Part shown: one piece after another, positions 21,573-32,363 of the stretch
How the letters are laid out: each line of letters opens with the position of its first letter
How positions within the stretch are numbered: position 1 is the first letter of the stretch
Origin: Pseudomonadales bacterium
Lineage (GTDB): Bacteria > Pseudomonadota > Gammaproteobacteria > Pseudomonadales > Azotimanducaceae
Direction of reading: 5' to 3'
DNA length: 64,000 bases
NCBI GenBank assembly: GCA_016779565.1
Contig: JADHNJ010000003.1
Location: 23,570-87,569 of the forward strand
Program-made: the position numbers and the translations under genes
Notes under the pieces: model-generated
The model's input: the letters and a program-made list of their open reading frames with translations, nothing else
Databases searched by the model: none
What the model was told of the DNA's origin: nothing

Positions 21573-22763
21573 TCAGCCAAATGCAAGCGCTAAGGGCACG
21601 TCAGGATTTTGTTCGACGTCATAGTCGACGCCTTCGACTTCGAACCCATGTAAGTTCAAGAACGCCTCACGATAGGCTGCAAAGTCCGCTAACTGATCAA
21701 GGTTTTCTTGGGTTATCTCATTCCAGTGGGATTTCACATAGGCTTGGATTTCCTCGCTTAATTCCCAATCATCCATCCGGATCCGGCCAGCACCATCTCG
21801 CCGCTGATTCGTTTGAAATAGTTGTGTTCTAAACAACCGTTCTACCTGCTCAAGACACCCCTCGTGAGTGCCCGCGGCCTTCATAGCCTTAAACAGCAAG
21901 GATAAATATACGCTCATGCCAGGAATGGCCGACGCAGCCTGGGTCAAAAGGCCTTTCATCACAATGACATCCGCCCGCCCGCCGTTTCCTCTTAATCGCT
22001 CATTAATCGCACCAGCAGCTCGATCAAGATCTTCTTTGGCACGCCCTATCGTCCCGTGATAATAAATTGGCCAAGTTACCTCGCTACCAAGGTAGGTGTA
22101 ATTCGTGGTGAGACAACCCTCGGACAAACAATTAGCTGATTCGAGTTGCTCGATCCAATCCTCCCAGTCTTCGCCGCCCATGACTTTCACCGTCGCAGCG
22201 ATCTCAGCCTCGCTCGCCGGCTCAAGCGCCAGACTGCGCATCTCCTGGGTTTTAAAATCGATGGTTGCACCACTAAACGCCGAACCAATGGGCTTGAGCA
22301 CGCTCCGAACTGTCTCCCCAGACGCTAGCGTCCTTGCCGGTGCCGCTAGGGAATACACCACCATATCGACCTGACCCCAATCAGCCAAAATGCGCTCAAT
22401 GACAGCCGTCTTCATCTCCTTGGAAAAGGCGTCGCCATTAAAATGTTGTGCATAAAGGCCGGCATCAGCAGCAGCGCTTGCAAAGGCCGCCGCCTTATAC
22501 CAACCGGGAGACGCGGTGCGCCCTTTTTGCGCCGGCCGCTCAAAGAAGACGCCCATGGTCTTGGCGCCGCCGCCAAAGGCCGCGGCTATTCGAGTCGCCA
22601 AACCGTAACCACCCGATGCACCAATCACTAACACTCGCTGAGGAACTTGATCGATTTTACCGCCAGCTTGGATCTGCTCAATCTGCCGAGCAATTTCAAC
22701 CTTACATCCCTCCGGGTGCGCCGTCGTGCACAAAAACCCTTTGATTTTCGGCTCTATTATCAT
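21573..22763 (-). CDS. fabV: FabV-type trans-2-enoyl-CoA/ACP reductase
   Basis: MIIEPKIKGFLCTTAHPEGCKVEIARQI...VLVIGASGGYGLATRIAAAFGGGAKTMGVFFE; start refined from 22967 to ATG at 22763. Confidence 0.95.
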   Translation of the reverse strand: MIIEPKIKGFLCTTAHPEGCKVEIARQIEQIQAGGKIDQVPQRVLVIGASGGYGLATRIAAAFGGGAKTMGVFFERPAQKGRTASPGWYKAAAFASAAADAGLYAQHFNGDAFSKEMKTAVIERILADWGQVDMVVYSLAAPARTLASGETVRSVLKPIGSAFSGATIDFKTQEMRSLALEPASEAEIAATVKVMGGEDWEDWIEQLESANCLSEGCLTTNYTYLGSEVTWPIYYHGTIGRAKEDLDRAAGAINERLRGNGGRADVIVMKGLLTQAASAIPGMSVYLSLLFKAMKAAGTHEGCLEQVERLFRTQLFQTNQRRDGAGRIRMDDWELSEEIQAYVKSHWNEITQENLDQLADFAAYREAFLNLHGFEVEGVDYDVEQNPDVPLALAFG

Positions 22764-23593
22764 GATGCTTTCCTTTTTTTTCTGGCGCTGACCTGAGGGC
22801 TTGGTGCTTCGATCGATATCCCAAGAATTTGCGGCCGGCCAACCAAGACAATCCCTAATAATATCATAGGGACACATAGGATCTGACCTTGGGTCATCCA
22901 GCCGAACGCGATGAAGCCCAGATGCGGATCTGGCGCTCTGAAAAACTCCGTGATCAATCGAAAGCACCCATAAAGCACTAAAAATCCCCCTGAAGTGAAT
23001 GCCACCCTTGGACGAGATTTTGCGAGCAGGTAAATCAGTCCAAAGAGCATGGGCCCCTCAAGCATCATTTGGTACAGACTTGACGGATGGCGACCAACAA
23101 CATCCCCTGGATAAATTAATGCCCAGGGAACGTCGGTGACTCTGCCAGGTAATTCTGCATTGATAAAATTACCTATCCTGCCCAAACCCAACGCCAAGGG
23201 TGCGCCCGGGGCCACAAAGTCAGTGACTTCGAGAAACCGCCGTTGATGGCGATGGGCATAAAGTGCCAGTGCTGCGATGACCCCCAATAGTCCCCCATGG
23301 AACGACATCCCACCCTGCCAAATTTTAAAAATCGATAAAGGATCGCTAAGAAATTGCTCGAAACCGTAAAACAACACATAACCCATCCGACCCCCAAGGA
23401 TGACGCCAAAAACGCCGTAGGAGATCAAATCCCAGAGTTCGTCTTTCGTCCAAGTTTGTCGTTGCTGCCCCCTTAAGCTCAGCAAGATCGAAAAGCAAAT
23501 TAGAAACCCGAACAAATACGTCAGGGCATACCAGTGAATATTAAAGGGCCCGATCGAGATCGCGACAGGATCGATAATGGGATATGGAATCAT
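22760..23593 (-). CDS. lgt: Prolipoprotein diacylglyceryl transferase
   Basis: IHWYALTYLFGF, GGRMGYVLFYG, GRIGNFINAELPGR motifs. Confidence 0.96.
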   Translation of the reverse strand: MIPYPIIDPVAISIGPFNIHWYALTYLFGFLICFSILLSLRGQQRQTWTKDELWDLISYGVFGVILGGRMGYVLFYGFEQFLSDPLSIFKIWQGGMSFHGGLLGVIAALALYAHRHQRRFLEVTDFVAPGAPLALGLGRIGNFINAELPGRVTDVPWALIYPGDVVGRHPSSLYQMMLEGPMLFGLIYLLAKSRPRVAFTSGGFLVLYGCFRLITEFFRAPDPHLGFIAFGWMTQGQILCVPMILLGIVLVGRPQILGISIEAPSPQVSARKKRKAS

Positions 23594-23654
23594 AGCTGGT
23601 CCCTTCTGGGTTCTGATATCATGCCGCTTTCCAGTATTCGGATGCAGGCGTGTT

Positions 23655-24383
23655 ATGTGTTTGATCTTAGTGGCCTATCAATCCAGCCAAAAGCATCGAT
23701 TGATCGTCGCAGCTAACCGCGACGAATTCTACGGGAGACCTTCAGATTCTGCCAAATTTTGGCACGACGCCCCAGATGTATTGGCTGGTCGAGATCTAGA
23801 GGCCGGCGGCACTTGGCTCGGCGTCGACCGGCAGGGCCGGTTCGCGGCGGTGACCAATTTTCGAAAGTCCCCGGCCGATGTGGGTAAGACCCGCAGCCGA
23901 GGGGAGCTTGCACAGAATTTTCTCGCCGACGATTGGCGAGCCATTGATTACTATGAAACGATTGCACCGCATCGACACGAGTATCGTGGCTTTAATCTTT
24001 TGCTGATGGACCAGACCGGCTTGTATTACGGTAGCAACGAGCAATCAACACTCACAGCACTGGCAGAGGGCTGCTATGGATTATCAAACCAACGACTCAA
24101 TTGCGATTGGCCAAAAGTCACAGAGGGGCAAGCGAAGTTGCAATCGCTTAGCATGACAGACGATCTCACCCCCGAGCCACTCCTTGAACTGCTTCGTGAT
24201 CAAGGTGACGGGCGGCCCTATTCAAACAGTTTTATTGAATCAGCGGACTACGGCACGTGCGTCTCCACGGCCGTGCTAATAACTCAAGAGGGGCGAATCA
24301 CCTTTAAGGAGCAAGGCTTTAAAGCGAGCGGAATACCCAGCGAAGCCAATGAGTTCTCTTACGAAGCCATGGTCAGCGTCTGA
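23655..24383 (+). CDS. NRDE (TANGO2-like) family protein
   Basis: MCLILVAYQSSQKHRLIVAANRDEFYGRPS...GGTWLGVDRQGRFAAVTNFR; start refined from 23577. Confidence 0.9.
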   Translation: MCLILVAYQSSQKHRLIVAANRDEFYGRPSDSAKFWHDAPDVLAGRDLEAGGTWLGVDRQGRFAAVTNFRKSPADVGKTRSRGELAQNFLADDWRAIDYYETIAPHRHEYRGFNLLLMDQTGLYYGSNEQSTLTALAEGCYGLSNQRLNCDWPKVTEGQAKLQSLSMTDDLTPEPLLELLRDQGDGRPYSNSFIESADYGTCVSTAVLITQEGRITFKEQGFKASGIPSEANEFSYEAMVSV

Positions 24384-26631
24384 CCCTAATCAGTTGTTGC
24401 AGACCCGCTTCAGCCAAAGCTTGATCCGTCGCTTGCTTAACAGCTTCCGCTGAGTCTAGCACTAACACCCGCGCCAACAAGTCTTTTGCCTCTGACAACG
24501 GAAAGCTGGTCAAAACTTTTTTGACCAAAAGGAGGTTAGGTGAATTCATCGATAACACCGGATAGCCCATAGCCATTAGCAGCAATGCTGCCCCTGGGTT
24601 GCCCGCCATCTCACCGCAGATACCAAACCCTTTTTCTGCCCGTAAGGCAGCATCTGCAACATGCTTTAAGGCATGCAATACCGCTGGATGAAATTCTTGA
24701 TACAGACCGGATACTTGGGTGTTATTGCGATCCACTGCCAACATATACTGAACCAAGTCATTACTACCAACGGATAAAAAGTCGACTTTCTCTAGGATCG
24801 CGTCGGCTTGGAAGACTGCCGCAGGGACCTCAATCATCACCCCCAAATCCGGTCGCTGAATCTTAGCGCCTTCTTCCTCCACTTCACGAAGACACTGTTC
24901 TAACAATGTTTTGGCCATATCTACTTCCGTCACACTGCTGACCATAGGCAACATAATTCGCAAATAACAATCGATGCCCTCGCTGGCTCGAAGCATGGCC
25001 CGAATTTGTGCGATGAAGATCTCTGGATGATCCAGAGAAACTCGAATACCTCGCCAACCGAGAAAGGGGTTATCTTCACGAATCGGGAAATAGGACAAAG
25101 ACTTATCCCCGCCAATATCTAACGTTCGCATCGTCACCGGACGCGGCGCAAAAGCTTGTAAGTGTTCCCGGTAAATTTGCCGTTGCGCTTCCTCTGTTGG
25201 GAACGTCTCGCTCATCATGTAATGAATTTCTGTCCGATATAACCCAACACCCTCAGCGCCACGGTCAAGGGATTTAGCAACATCGGTGAACAAACCGGTA
25301 TTGACCCACAATCTGGTACGGTGGCCATCGGGTGTTCGACAAGGTAGCGCTGCTAGGGATTCTAAATCCCGATTTAACGCCAGCTCCTCTTCTGCTAATT
25401 TGACATATTGCCGGCGCTGGGTTGCCGTCGGCGCAGTCACAATAATGCCTTGGAAGCCGTCGACAATAACGTCGCCGCCATCGATCAGCGGCATAGGTAA
25501 ATCCTGAACCCCCATCACCGTCGGCACGCCTAGCGCTTCAGCTAAAATGGCCAGATGCGAATTCACCGAACCTCTACCGCATACAATGCCTTTGAGTCGC
25601 TCCCGAGGCACCGATGCTAGGTCGGATAACGATAAGTTATCGCCGATGAGTATGCTGTCTTTCGGGAAATGTAGTCTGCGCCTGTTGCGTTTCTCTAAGT
25701 GACTCAGCAATCGATTTCCGAGCTCTTTTAAATCGTTTGCTCGCTCTCGAAGATAAGCATCTGCCATTAGGTCAAAGCGCGAAAGGTGCGCTTCGATGGT
25801 CTGCTTTAGCGCACCTTGAGCCCATTGCCCTTGTTTAATTCGCTGCACCACTTCCTTCGGAATCGCGCCTTCGTCTAGCATCAGCAAATAGGCATCAAAC
25901 AAGCCCAAAGTATCTTCTTTAAGATCGTCAGCCATCGAATCGGCAATACCGGTAATTTCAGCCCGCGTCTCGGCGACTGAGACCATAAAGCGGTCAATCT
26001 CGCGAGCAACATTTCGCACCTTCCTAAATGGCACCTGACTTAAATCGACCGAGGGGTAAATGACAATGGCGACCCCCTGGGCAACGCCTGGCGCCCCAGG
26101 CTTTCCTGAGAAAGTCCGAGAAACCTTGCGACGACTCATCGATAGATGGCCGGTTGCTTTGGCATGAGCAATCAGACCCGCCAACTGAGCCGACAGGGTC
26201 ACTAAAAAGGCTTCTTCGCTCTCGTCAAACCGTCTTTTGGCACGCTGTTGGACAACGAGTACGCCCAAAGTTTGGCCCTGGTGGATAATCGGAGCCCCCA
26301 AGAAGGCGTGAAAGGCCTCTTCTCCTATCTCTGCGATATATTGATTTCGGGGATGCTCGGTCACCGATTCAACATTTACCGGCTCGGCCCGCTCGCCAAC
26401 GTAACCGACTAAACCTTCACCCAACCCTAAGCTCACCTTACCGACAACCTGTTGGTTCAAGCCTCGGGTCGCACGAAAGACATACCGGCCGCGCTTTTCA
26501 TCGAGCAAGTAAACACTACAAACTTCAGTCGCCATGACCTCGCGAACCCGATCCACAGTTGTCGTGAGCGCAGCACCAAGATTGGGTGCGGTACTGACCT
26601 CTTGAACGACACTACGAAGGGCTTCAAGCAC
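24373..26631 (-). CDS. ptsP: Phosphoenolpyruvate-protein phosphotransferase PtsP (nitrogen PTS enzyme I, GAF domain)
   Basis: N-terminal GAF region, GRGSVNSHLAILAEALGVPTVMG, GVGLYRTEIHYM, FGICGEMAGNP. Confidence 0.96.
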   Translation of the reverse strand: MLEALRSVVQEVSTAPNLGAALTTTVDRVREVMATEVCSVYLLDEKRGRYVFRATRGLNQQVVGKVSLGLGEGLVGYVGERAEPVNVESVTEHPRNQYIAEIGEEAFHAFLGAPIIHQGQTLGVLVVQQRAKRRFDESEEAFLVTLSAQLAGLIAHAKATGHLSMSRRKVSRTFSGKPGAPGVAQGVAIVIYPSVDLSQVPFRKVRNVAREIDRFMVSVAETRAEITGIADSMADDLKEDTLGLFDAYLLMLDEGAIPKEVVQRIKQGQWAQGALKQTIEAHLSRFDLMADAYLRERANDLKELGNRLLSHLEKRNRRRLHFPKDSILIGDNLSLSDLASVPRERLKGIVCGRGSVNSHLAILAEALGVPTVMGVQDLPMPLIDGGDVIVDGFQGIIVTAPTATQRRQYVKLAEEELALNRDLESLAALPCRTPDGHRTRLWVNTGLFTDVAKSLDRGAEGVGLYRTEIHYMMSETFPTEEAQRQIYREHLQAFAPRPVTMRTLDIGGDKSLSYFPIREDNPFLGWRGIRVSLDHPEIFIAQIRAMLRASEGIDCYLRIMLPMVSSVTEVDMAKTLLEQCLREVEEEGAKIQRPDLGVMIEVPAAVFQADAILEKVDFLSVGSNDLVQYMLAVDRNNTQVSGLYQEFHPAVLHALKHVADAALRAEKGFGICGEMAGNPGAALLLMAMGYPVLSMNSPNLLLVKKVLTSFPLSEAKDLLARVLVLDSAEAVKQATDQALAEAGLQQLIRVRR

Positions 26632-27121
26632 GTTTTTCGGCTCCCGTCATACAGCGCTTAAGCGCAGGCGCTAGCTCCTTTAAGGCGCCACGGTAAGCAT
26701 CCCGCTTGGGCAGCCACACTTGACCGATGGGATACCAGTAAGAAACCCACGCCCAATCGTCGAATTCTGGCTGTCGATGGCCATCTAAGACAAATGCATG
26801 GTCGTCATCGTGGAGCTTTAGCAGACAATATTTTTGTTTTTGCCCAACAAAACCCGATTGATTGTGCCGCAACATGTGTTTTGGAAGTTGATATCGATAC
26901 CACTGTTTTGTGATGGCAACACAAGTGACCTGATCAGCCGTTAACCCCGTCTCTTCCGACAACTCCCGGTAAAGCGCTCGTTCCACCGATTCTCCAGGTT
27001 CGAGGCCCCCCTGAGGGAACTGCCAGGCATCCTGCTGGATGCGTTTTCCCCAAAACACCTGACCCTGGCTGTTGGCGATGACAATGCACACGCAGGCGCG
27101 ATATCCGTTTTGATCAATCAT
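26624..27121 (-). CDS. rppH: RNA pyrophosphohydrolase
   Basis: Nudix box GGLEPGESVERALYRELSEETGL; MIDQNGYRACVCIVIAN start; next to ptsP. Confidence 0.96.
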   Translation of the reverse strand: MIDQNGYRACVCIVIANSQGQVFWGKRIQQDAWQFPQGGLEPGESVERALYRELSEETGLTADQVTCVAITKQWYRYQLPKHMLRHNQSGFVGQKQKYCLLKLHDDDHAFVLDGHRQPEFDDWAWVSYWYPIGQVWLPKRDAYRGALKELAPALKRCMTGAEKRA

Positions 27122-27210
27122 ATTGAAATATTCCAGAACCCTTTATAATGCCATCCGAACCAGACCCACCTATACCATGCTTTCTAACCACAAGCGACTG
27201 GAGGCCAACT

Positions 27211-27864
27211 TTGAGACTGGCAATTTTTGATCTGGATGAAACCCTAATTGCGGGCGACAGTGACCACGCCTGGGGGGCTTTTCTTGTCTCAAAAGGTCTG
27301 GTCGATGACCAGACCTTCCGAATTCAGAATGACAAATTCTACCAACAATACCGAGAGGGATGCCTCGACGTCGAAGCCTACCTTACCTTCGCTTGTGCGC
27401 CGCTGGCGCAGATGTCGGATGCGACGCTCTCGTCTCTCCATGCCGAATTCATGCAGACCATCATCGAACCGTTGATGCTGCCAAAAGCCTCAGCCTTGGT
27501 GGCTGACCATCAAAAAGCCGGCGATTACGTGATGGTCATCACCGCGACCCTTGATGTGATTACTCGGCCAATCGTTCATGCGCTTGGCATCGAAACCCTG
27601 CTTGCGCCGATTGCAGAACACGACGGCGCGCGCTATACCGGTCGGGTAGTCGGTATCCCAACGCTCGGTCAAGGTAAGGTCGATCGTCTGGCACTATGGC
27701 TTGAAACTCAGCCCCTAACCCTCGCAGATAGCACGTTTTACTCTGATAGTCGCAACGATATTCCACTGCTCAGCAAAGTAGACCATCCTGTCTGTGTTGA
27801 TCCCGACCCGGTTCTGCTCGCGCATGCTGAGGCGCTTCAATGGCCAGTCATCAGCTTGCGATAG
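27211..27864 (+). CDS. HAD-IB family hydrolase
   Basis: LRLAIFDLDETLIAGDSDHAWG; TTG start with a good SD (ggagg) proposed; track start 27148. Confidence 0.88.
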   Translation: MRLAIFDLDETLIAGDSDHAWGAFLVSKGLVDDQTFRIQNDKFYQQYREGCLDVEAYLTFACAPLAQMSDATLSSLHAEFMQTIIEPLMLPKASALVADHQKAGDYVMVITATLDVITRPIVHALGIETLLAPIAEHDGARYTGRVVGIPTLGQGKVDRLALWLETQPLTLADSTFYSDSRNDIPLLSKVDHPVCVDPDPVLLAHAEALQWPVISLR

Positions 27865-27869
27865 CGGCC

Positions 27870-29339
27870 CTAAGCTGGCTGGGTCTTCAGCCAAGCCAAA
27901 TCTAAATCTCTTGCGGCTTTCACATCATCAAGCCGCGTCACAGGCAAAGTATGCGGTGCCGACGTGACTTGATCAGGGGTGTTCACAATCTCATCCGCTA
28001 TGGCTGCCATTGCCGCTACAAAACCATCGATTTCAGCTTTAGATTCGGTTTCTGTCGGCTCTATTAGCAAACATTCTGGGACGAGCAGCGGGAAATAGGT
28101 TGTTGGCGCATGCACCCCATAGTCCAATAGACGCTTGGCCACATCCATCGCGGTCACGTGGTGGTGCTTCGCCTGCTTTGCCAAGGTAATGATAAACTCG
28201 TGCGTCGCCCGACGTGTCGGATACGCCAAATCAAAACCTGCTTCTGTCAAACGCTTAGCCATGTAATTGGCGTTCAAGGTTGCGTAGGCACCGACGCGCT
28301 GCATGCCCTCGCCACCTAACAAGCGGGCATAGGCATAAGCCCTTAACAAAATACCCGCGTTACCCATAAAACCTGACAATCGACCAATGGTATCGGGCAG
28401 ATCCCGCTTGTCTAGCCATCGGAAGGTCCCAGATTCGGTCTGTCCGACCGTCGGCGTTGGCAAGAAAGGTAGTAAGCGTTCGCCAACCCCCACAGGTCCA
28501 GAGCCCGGGCCACCACCCCCATGGGGGGTCGCGAAGGTTTTATGTAAATTCATATGCAAAACATCAAAACCCATATCCCCTGGTCTAACCTTACCTAAGA
28601 TGGCATTCAAGTTAGCACCATCGTAGTAAAGCAGTCCGCCCGCCTCGTGGACGGTCTCTGCGATTGCCGCAATTTGCCTTTCAAACACGCCACAGGTCGA
28701 CGGGTTGGTCATCATTAGACCCGCCGTGCGTGGACCGACAGCTGCTTGTAACGCCGCGAGGTCCACATCCCCCTCTGGGGTGACCGGGATTTCACGAACC
28801 ACAAAACCACACATCACGGCAGTTGCTGGATTTGTTCCATGAGCCGCCTCAGGCACTAAAATCTCGACCCGATCGTGATCGCCTCGTTTTTGATGGTAGG
28901 CACGGATCATCGCGACCCCAGCAAACTCCCCTTGCGCGCCTGCCATCGGTGTTAAAGAGACTGCTTTCATACCCGTTAGGGCCTGCAAATAGGTTTGAAG
29001 TTCATAAAGGCAAGCGAGATAACCTTGGCTTTGCGCTTCGGGCGCTAAGGGATGGCGTTTTAGAAACCCTGGCTGACTCGCTGCCGCAGCTGCGCCCCTG
29101 GGGTTGTACTTCATAGTGCAGGACCCTAAAGGATAAAACTGCCTGTCGATGGCAAAGTTTTTTGCCGACAAGTTCGTGTAATGACGAACGACTTCAAGCT
29201 CTGACACCTCTGGCAACCCGGCAGGAGAATGGCGTAAGTGCTCTCCCAAATCATCGCCTAGGTCTAGCCCTAAACCTTTTGAAGAAACATGCTGCGCAGC
29301 AGCACGGCGGCCTGACCGACTTCGTTCAAAAATTAACAT
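27870..29339 (-). CDS. gcvPB: Glycine dehydrogenase (decarboxylating) subunit 2
   Basis: [25 protein letters not shown]-Lys motif; split P-protein. Confidence 0.96.
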   Translation of the reverse strand: MLIFERSRSGRRAAAQHVSSKGLGLDLGDDLGEHLRHSPAGLPEVSELEVVRHYTNLSAKNFAIDRQFYPLGSCTMKYNPRGAAAAASQPGFLKRHPLAPEAQSQGYLACLYELQTYLQALTGMKAVSLTPMAGAQGEFAGVAMIRAYHQKRGDHDRVEILVPEAAHGTNPATAVMCGFVVREIPVTPEGDVDLAALQAAVGPRTAGLMMTNPSTCGVFERQIAAIAETVHEAGGLLYYDGANLNAILGKVRPGDMGFDVLHMNLHKTFATPHGGGGPGSGPVGVGERLLPFLPTPTVGQTESGTFRWLDKRDLPDTIGRLSGFMGNAGILLRAYAYARLLGGEGMQRVGAYATLNANYMAKRLTEAGFDLAYPTRRATHEFIITLAKQAKHHHVTAMDVAKRLLDYGVHAPTTYFPLLVPECLLIEPTETESKAEIDGFVAAMAAIADEIVNTPDQVTSAPHTLPVTRLDDVKAARDLDLAWLKTQPA

Positions 29340-30703
29340 GTTGATTTTATCGCCTCTATTGCGTTGGCCAGATGGGTCACGAAGTGATCGATATCATCAC
29401 TGGTTTTGGTTTCGGTCACATTGACGAGCAAACAATTTGCCATGGGTGCCCAAAGCGCCCCCAAAGCAAGCCCGGGTAATATGCCCTCATTGGCCATTAG
29501 GTTGACCACATCTGCTGCCGGCACCGGCAGCTGCAGCACTTGCTCATGAAATACTGGGCCTGAAAATCGTCTTGACACGCCCTCAATCTGGCCTGCGGCA
29601 GCGACCAGTTGATTGATTCCCGCGTGAGACTTTAGAGCCACTTGTCTCAATCCCTCATCGCCCAATAAGCTCAAATACAGCGTCGCTGCAGTCACTAATA
29701 AGCCCTGGTTGGTACAGATATTAGAGGTGGCCTTACCTCGGCGAATATGCTGTTCCCTAGCTTGTAAGGTTAAGGCGTAGCCCGGCTGGCCTGTTTGATC
29801 TACCGTTCTTCCAATGATTCTCCCAGGCATTTGCCGAACATAAGCCTTTCGGCAACACATGAACCCAAGATAAGGCCCGCCCGAGGCCAACGGGATCCCC
29901 AATGGCTGTCCCTCACCAACGGCGATATCAGCACCCGATGCCCCCCATTGGCCCGGGGGCTTAAGCAACGCAAGCGCGGTTGGATTTACCACGCCAATGA
30001 CCAACGCCCCCGCCGCCGCCGCTGCATCCGTCAACGCGTCGACAGGGTCTAGCCCACCAAAAAAGTTTGGATAACTCACTACTAGCGCCGCGGCTTCAGA
30101 CAGCTGAGGCGCGCAATCTGTTGGAATGGTGCCCGTCTGTTCATCAGGCTCCAACACCTCAAGAACCAGACCTTGGTTGCTGACGATTGCCTCACAAACG
30201 GCGATATAATGCGGGTTCAGATTACCTGCAACGACAATACGCTTACTCTTATTGGTCTTGTTGGCCCGCACCGCCATCAACATGGCCTCTGCAAGCGCTG
30301 TTGCCCCATCGTAAACCGAGGCATTAGCGACATCTAAGGCTGTCAGCCGAGCTATCATTGTTTGAAATTCGTAGATGAGCTGCAACGTACCCTGAGAGGC
30401 TTCTGCTTGATACGGCGTGTAGGCGGTTAAAAATTCGCCTCGGTTCGTTAGATCCCAAACCGCAGCTGGAATATGATGCTCGTAAGCACCTGCCCCTAAA
30501 AAACTCAAAGACATCTCGTCTTGCTTTGCCCGTCGCTGCATTAATTGCATCAGCGCCATCTCAGAAATGCCCTCCGGCATTTCAGGCGGCAATGAAGCGC
30601 GAAGCGACATTGGGACTTCGTCGAACAACGCGTCAATGGTCGTGACACCAATCGCCTCGAGCATCTCATCTCGCTCGGCGTCAGTGTGGGGAATAAAGGG
30701 CAT
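29333..30703 (-). CDS. gcvPA: Glycine dehydrogenase (decarboxylating) subunit 1
   Basis: [20 protein letters not shown]...[16 protein letters not shown]. Confidence 0.96.
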   Translation of the reverse strand: MPFIPHTDAERDEMLEAIGVTTIDALFDEVPMSLRASLPPEMPEGISEMALMQLMQRRAKQDEMSLSFLGAGAYEHHIPAAVWDLTNRGEFLTAYTPYQAEASQGTLQLIYEFQTMIARLTALDVANASVYDGATALAEAMLMAVRANKTNKSKRIVVAGNLNPHYIAVCEAIVSNQGLVLEVLEPDEQTGTIPTDCAPQLSEAAALVVSYPNFFGGLDPVDALTDAAAAAGALVIGVVNPTALALLKPPGQWGASGADIAVGEGQPLGIPLASGGPYLGFMCCRKAYVRQMPGRIIGRTVDQTGQPGYALTLQAREQHIRRGKATSNICTNQGLLVTAATLYLSLLGDEGLRQVALKSHAGINQLVAAAGQIEGVSRRFSGPVFHEQVLQLPVPAADVVNLMANEGILPGLALGALWAPMANCLLVNVTETKTSDDIDHFVTHLANAIEAIKSTC

Positions 30704-30724
30704 ACGTTACCTCATTAAAGCTGG

Positions 30725-31120
30725 TTAGTGCGTCTCATCGTCGCACAGAGCCTGATACGCATCTGGCGACAAAAGCGATTCAATACTGCTTGGGTCGTCC
30801 GGCGTCAGCCTAACGAACCAGCCTGCATCATAGGGAGAGTCATTTACGGTTTCAGGCGCGTCCTCGAGCGCCGAATTGCAGGCAACAACAACCCCGGAGA
30901 CAGGCGCATAAATATCGGAGGCGGCTTTCACCGATTCAACGACTGCCATTTCGCTGCCTTGTACAAACGACGTACCAATCTCTGGCAATTCGACAAAAAC
31001 CACATCACCTAGTGCGTCCTGCGCGTGATCACTGATGCCAACAACCACTGAGCCATCTGCTTCAAGCTTGACCCATTCATGGGTTGCCAAGTAACGAACA
31101 TCGTCTCGTACTTCCGCCAT
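30725..31120 (-). CDS. gcvH: Glycine cleavage system H protein
   Basis: MAEVRDDVRYLATHEWVKLE...VVESVKAASDIYAPVSG (lipoyl Lys); start refined from 31216. Confidence 0.96.
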   Translation of the reverse strand: MAEVRDDVRYLATHEWVKLEADGSVVVGISDHAQDALGDVVFVELPEIGTSFVQGSEMAVVESVKAASDIYAPVSGVVVACNSALEDAPETVNDSPYDAGWFVRLTPDDPSSIESLLSPDAYQALCDDETH

Positions 31121-31175
31121 TATGAAATCCTCTCTGTATGAATAATTAACCCGCCTGTTCTGGTGGCTCGGCCGT

Positions 31176-32264
31176 TCAGACCAAGGGTTTGAAGCAGGCC
31201 TTGCCACGACGAACAAACGGCAACGTCACTCCGAGCACGGGCATTTCTCGGCCACGTATCACCGCCAAAAGCGGGGCTTTTAGTTCGTTGGCGCCTTCAA
31301 TACGGGCAAAGCCAATACCGCGTTGCAAACTGGGTGAAAACGCGCCGCTGGTAATAACACCCACTTCCCTGCCGCCACTGACGATGGGATGACCTGCACG
31401 CAACACCCCTCGATCTGTCATTACCACTCCAATTAGGCGGCGGTCTCCGCCCGCCTCTTTTTCTGCCAGCAGAGCTTTTTCTCCAATGAAATCCCGGCCA
31501 TTATGCACAACCGTCCAGGAGAGATTGCATGCGCTGGGCGTTACCTGCTCATCCATATCGCTCCCATAGAGATTCAACCCTGCTTCTAGTCGCAGGGTAT
31601 CTCTAGCACCCAATCCAGCGGGCTTAACGCCAAGCGCCCGCAACCGATCCCACAGGGCACAGGCAGCATCGGCGGCCAAGATAAGCTCTGCTCCTAACTC
31701 GCCGGTATAGCCAGTGCGCGCAATCATATCTTGTCCCGAGAAGGCACATTCAAAGGGCTTTAACTCGGCCAAAGCATGCGCTTGATGAGGGGTTAATGCT
31801 GTTCCAAGCAGATCCATGGCTTTTGGACCTTGTACCGCAAGTATTGCTAAGTGAGGCGCCTCCTCTACCAACACATCAAAGCCAGCAGCAGCGGTCTGCA
31901 ACCAAACCAGATCCTTTTCCCGAGTGCCACAATTAACCACTAGACGGTAGCCGTCGGGGCCTCGATAGACCATCAAATCATCAATGATGCCTCCGCGCTC
32001 ATCTAGCATCGCGGAATAAAGCGCCTGGCCGACTCGAGAGAGTTTTACAACATCGTTGGCGAGCAAATGCCTCAAAAAAGTCGTTGCATCCTTGCCCGTG
32101 ACATCAATCACTGTCATATGAGAGACGTCAAACACACCAGCATGCTGTCGAACGGCGATGTGTTCCTCTATCTGCGAACCATAATGGATGGGCATCTGCC
32201 AGCCGCTGAAATCAACCATTTTACCGCCAGCATCTATATGGCTAGCATAAAGACAGGTCTGCAT
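31176..32264 (-). CDS. gcvT: Aminomethyltransferase (glycine cleavage T protein)
   Basis: GGKMVDFSGWQMPIHYGSQIEEH...RTGYTGELGAELI. Confidence 0.97.
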   Translation of the reverse strand: MQTCLYASHIDAGGKMVDFSGWQMPIHYGSQIEEHIAVRQHAGVFDVSHMTVIDVTGKDATTFLRHLLANDVVKLSRVGQALYSAMLDERGGIIDDLMVYRGPDGYRLVVNCGTREKDLVWLQTAAAGFDVLVEEAPHLAILAVQGPKAMDLLGTALTPHQAHALAELKPFECAFSGQDMIARTGYTGELGAELILAADAACALWDRLRALGVKPAGLGARDTLRLEAGLNLYGSDMDEQVTPSACNLSWTVVHNGRDFIGEKALLAEKEAGGDRRLIGVVMTDRGVLRAGHPIVSGGREVGVITSGAFSPSLQRGIGFARIEGANELKAPLLAVIRGREMPVLGVTLPFVRRGKACFKPLV

Positions 32265-32363
32265 CTTCTAGATTCACCGTTCGGGAAAACCTTATTGTAC
32301 CCAAGTTATCTAATCAGCGAATCGAATCTCTATCAGCTTAATCAATAATTTTATTCATGTACG

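Noticed and set aside
32265-32363. Possible glycine riboswitch before gcvT
   Set aside because: Only about 100 bp between the Ubi hydroxylase and gcvT, and I cannot see the conserved tandem aptamer core.
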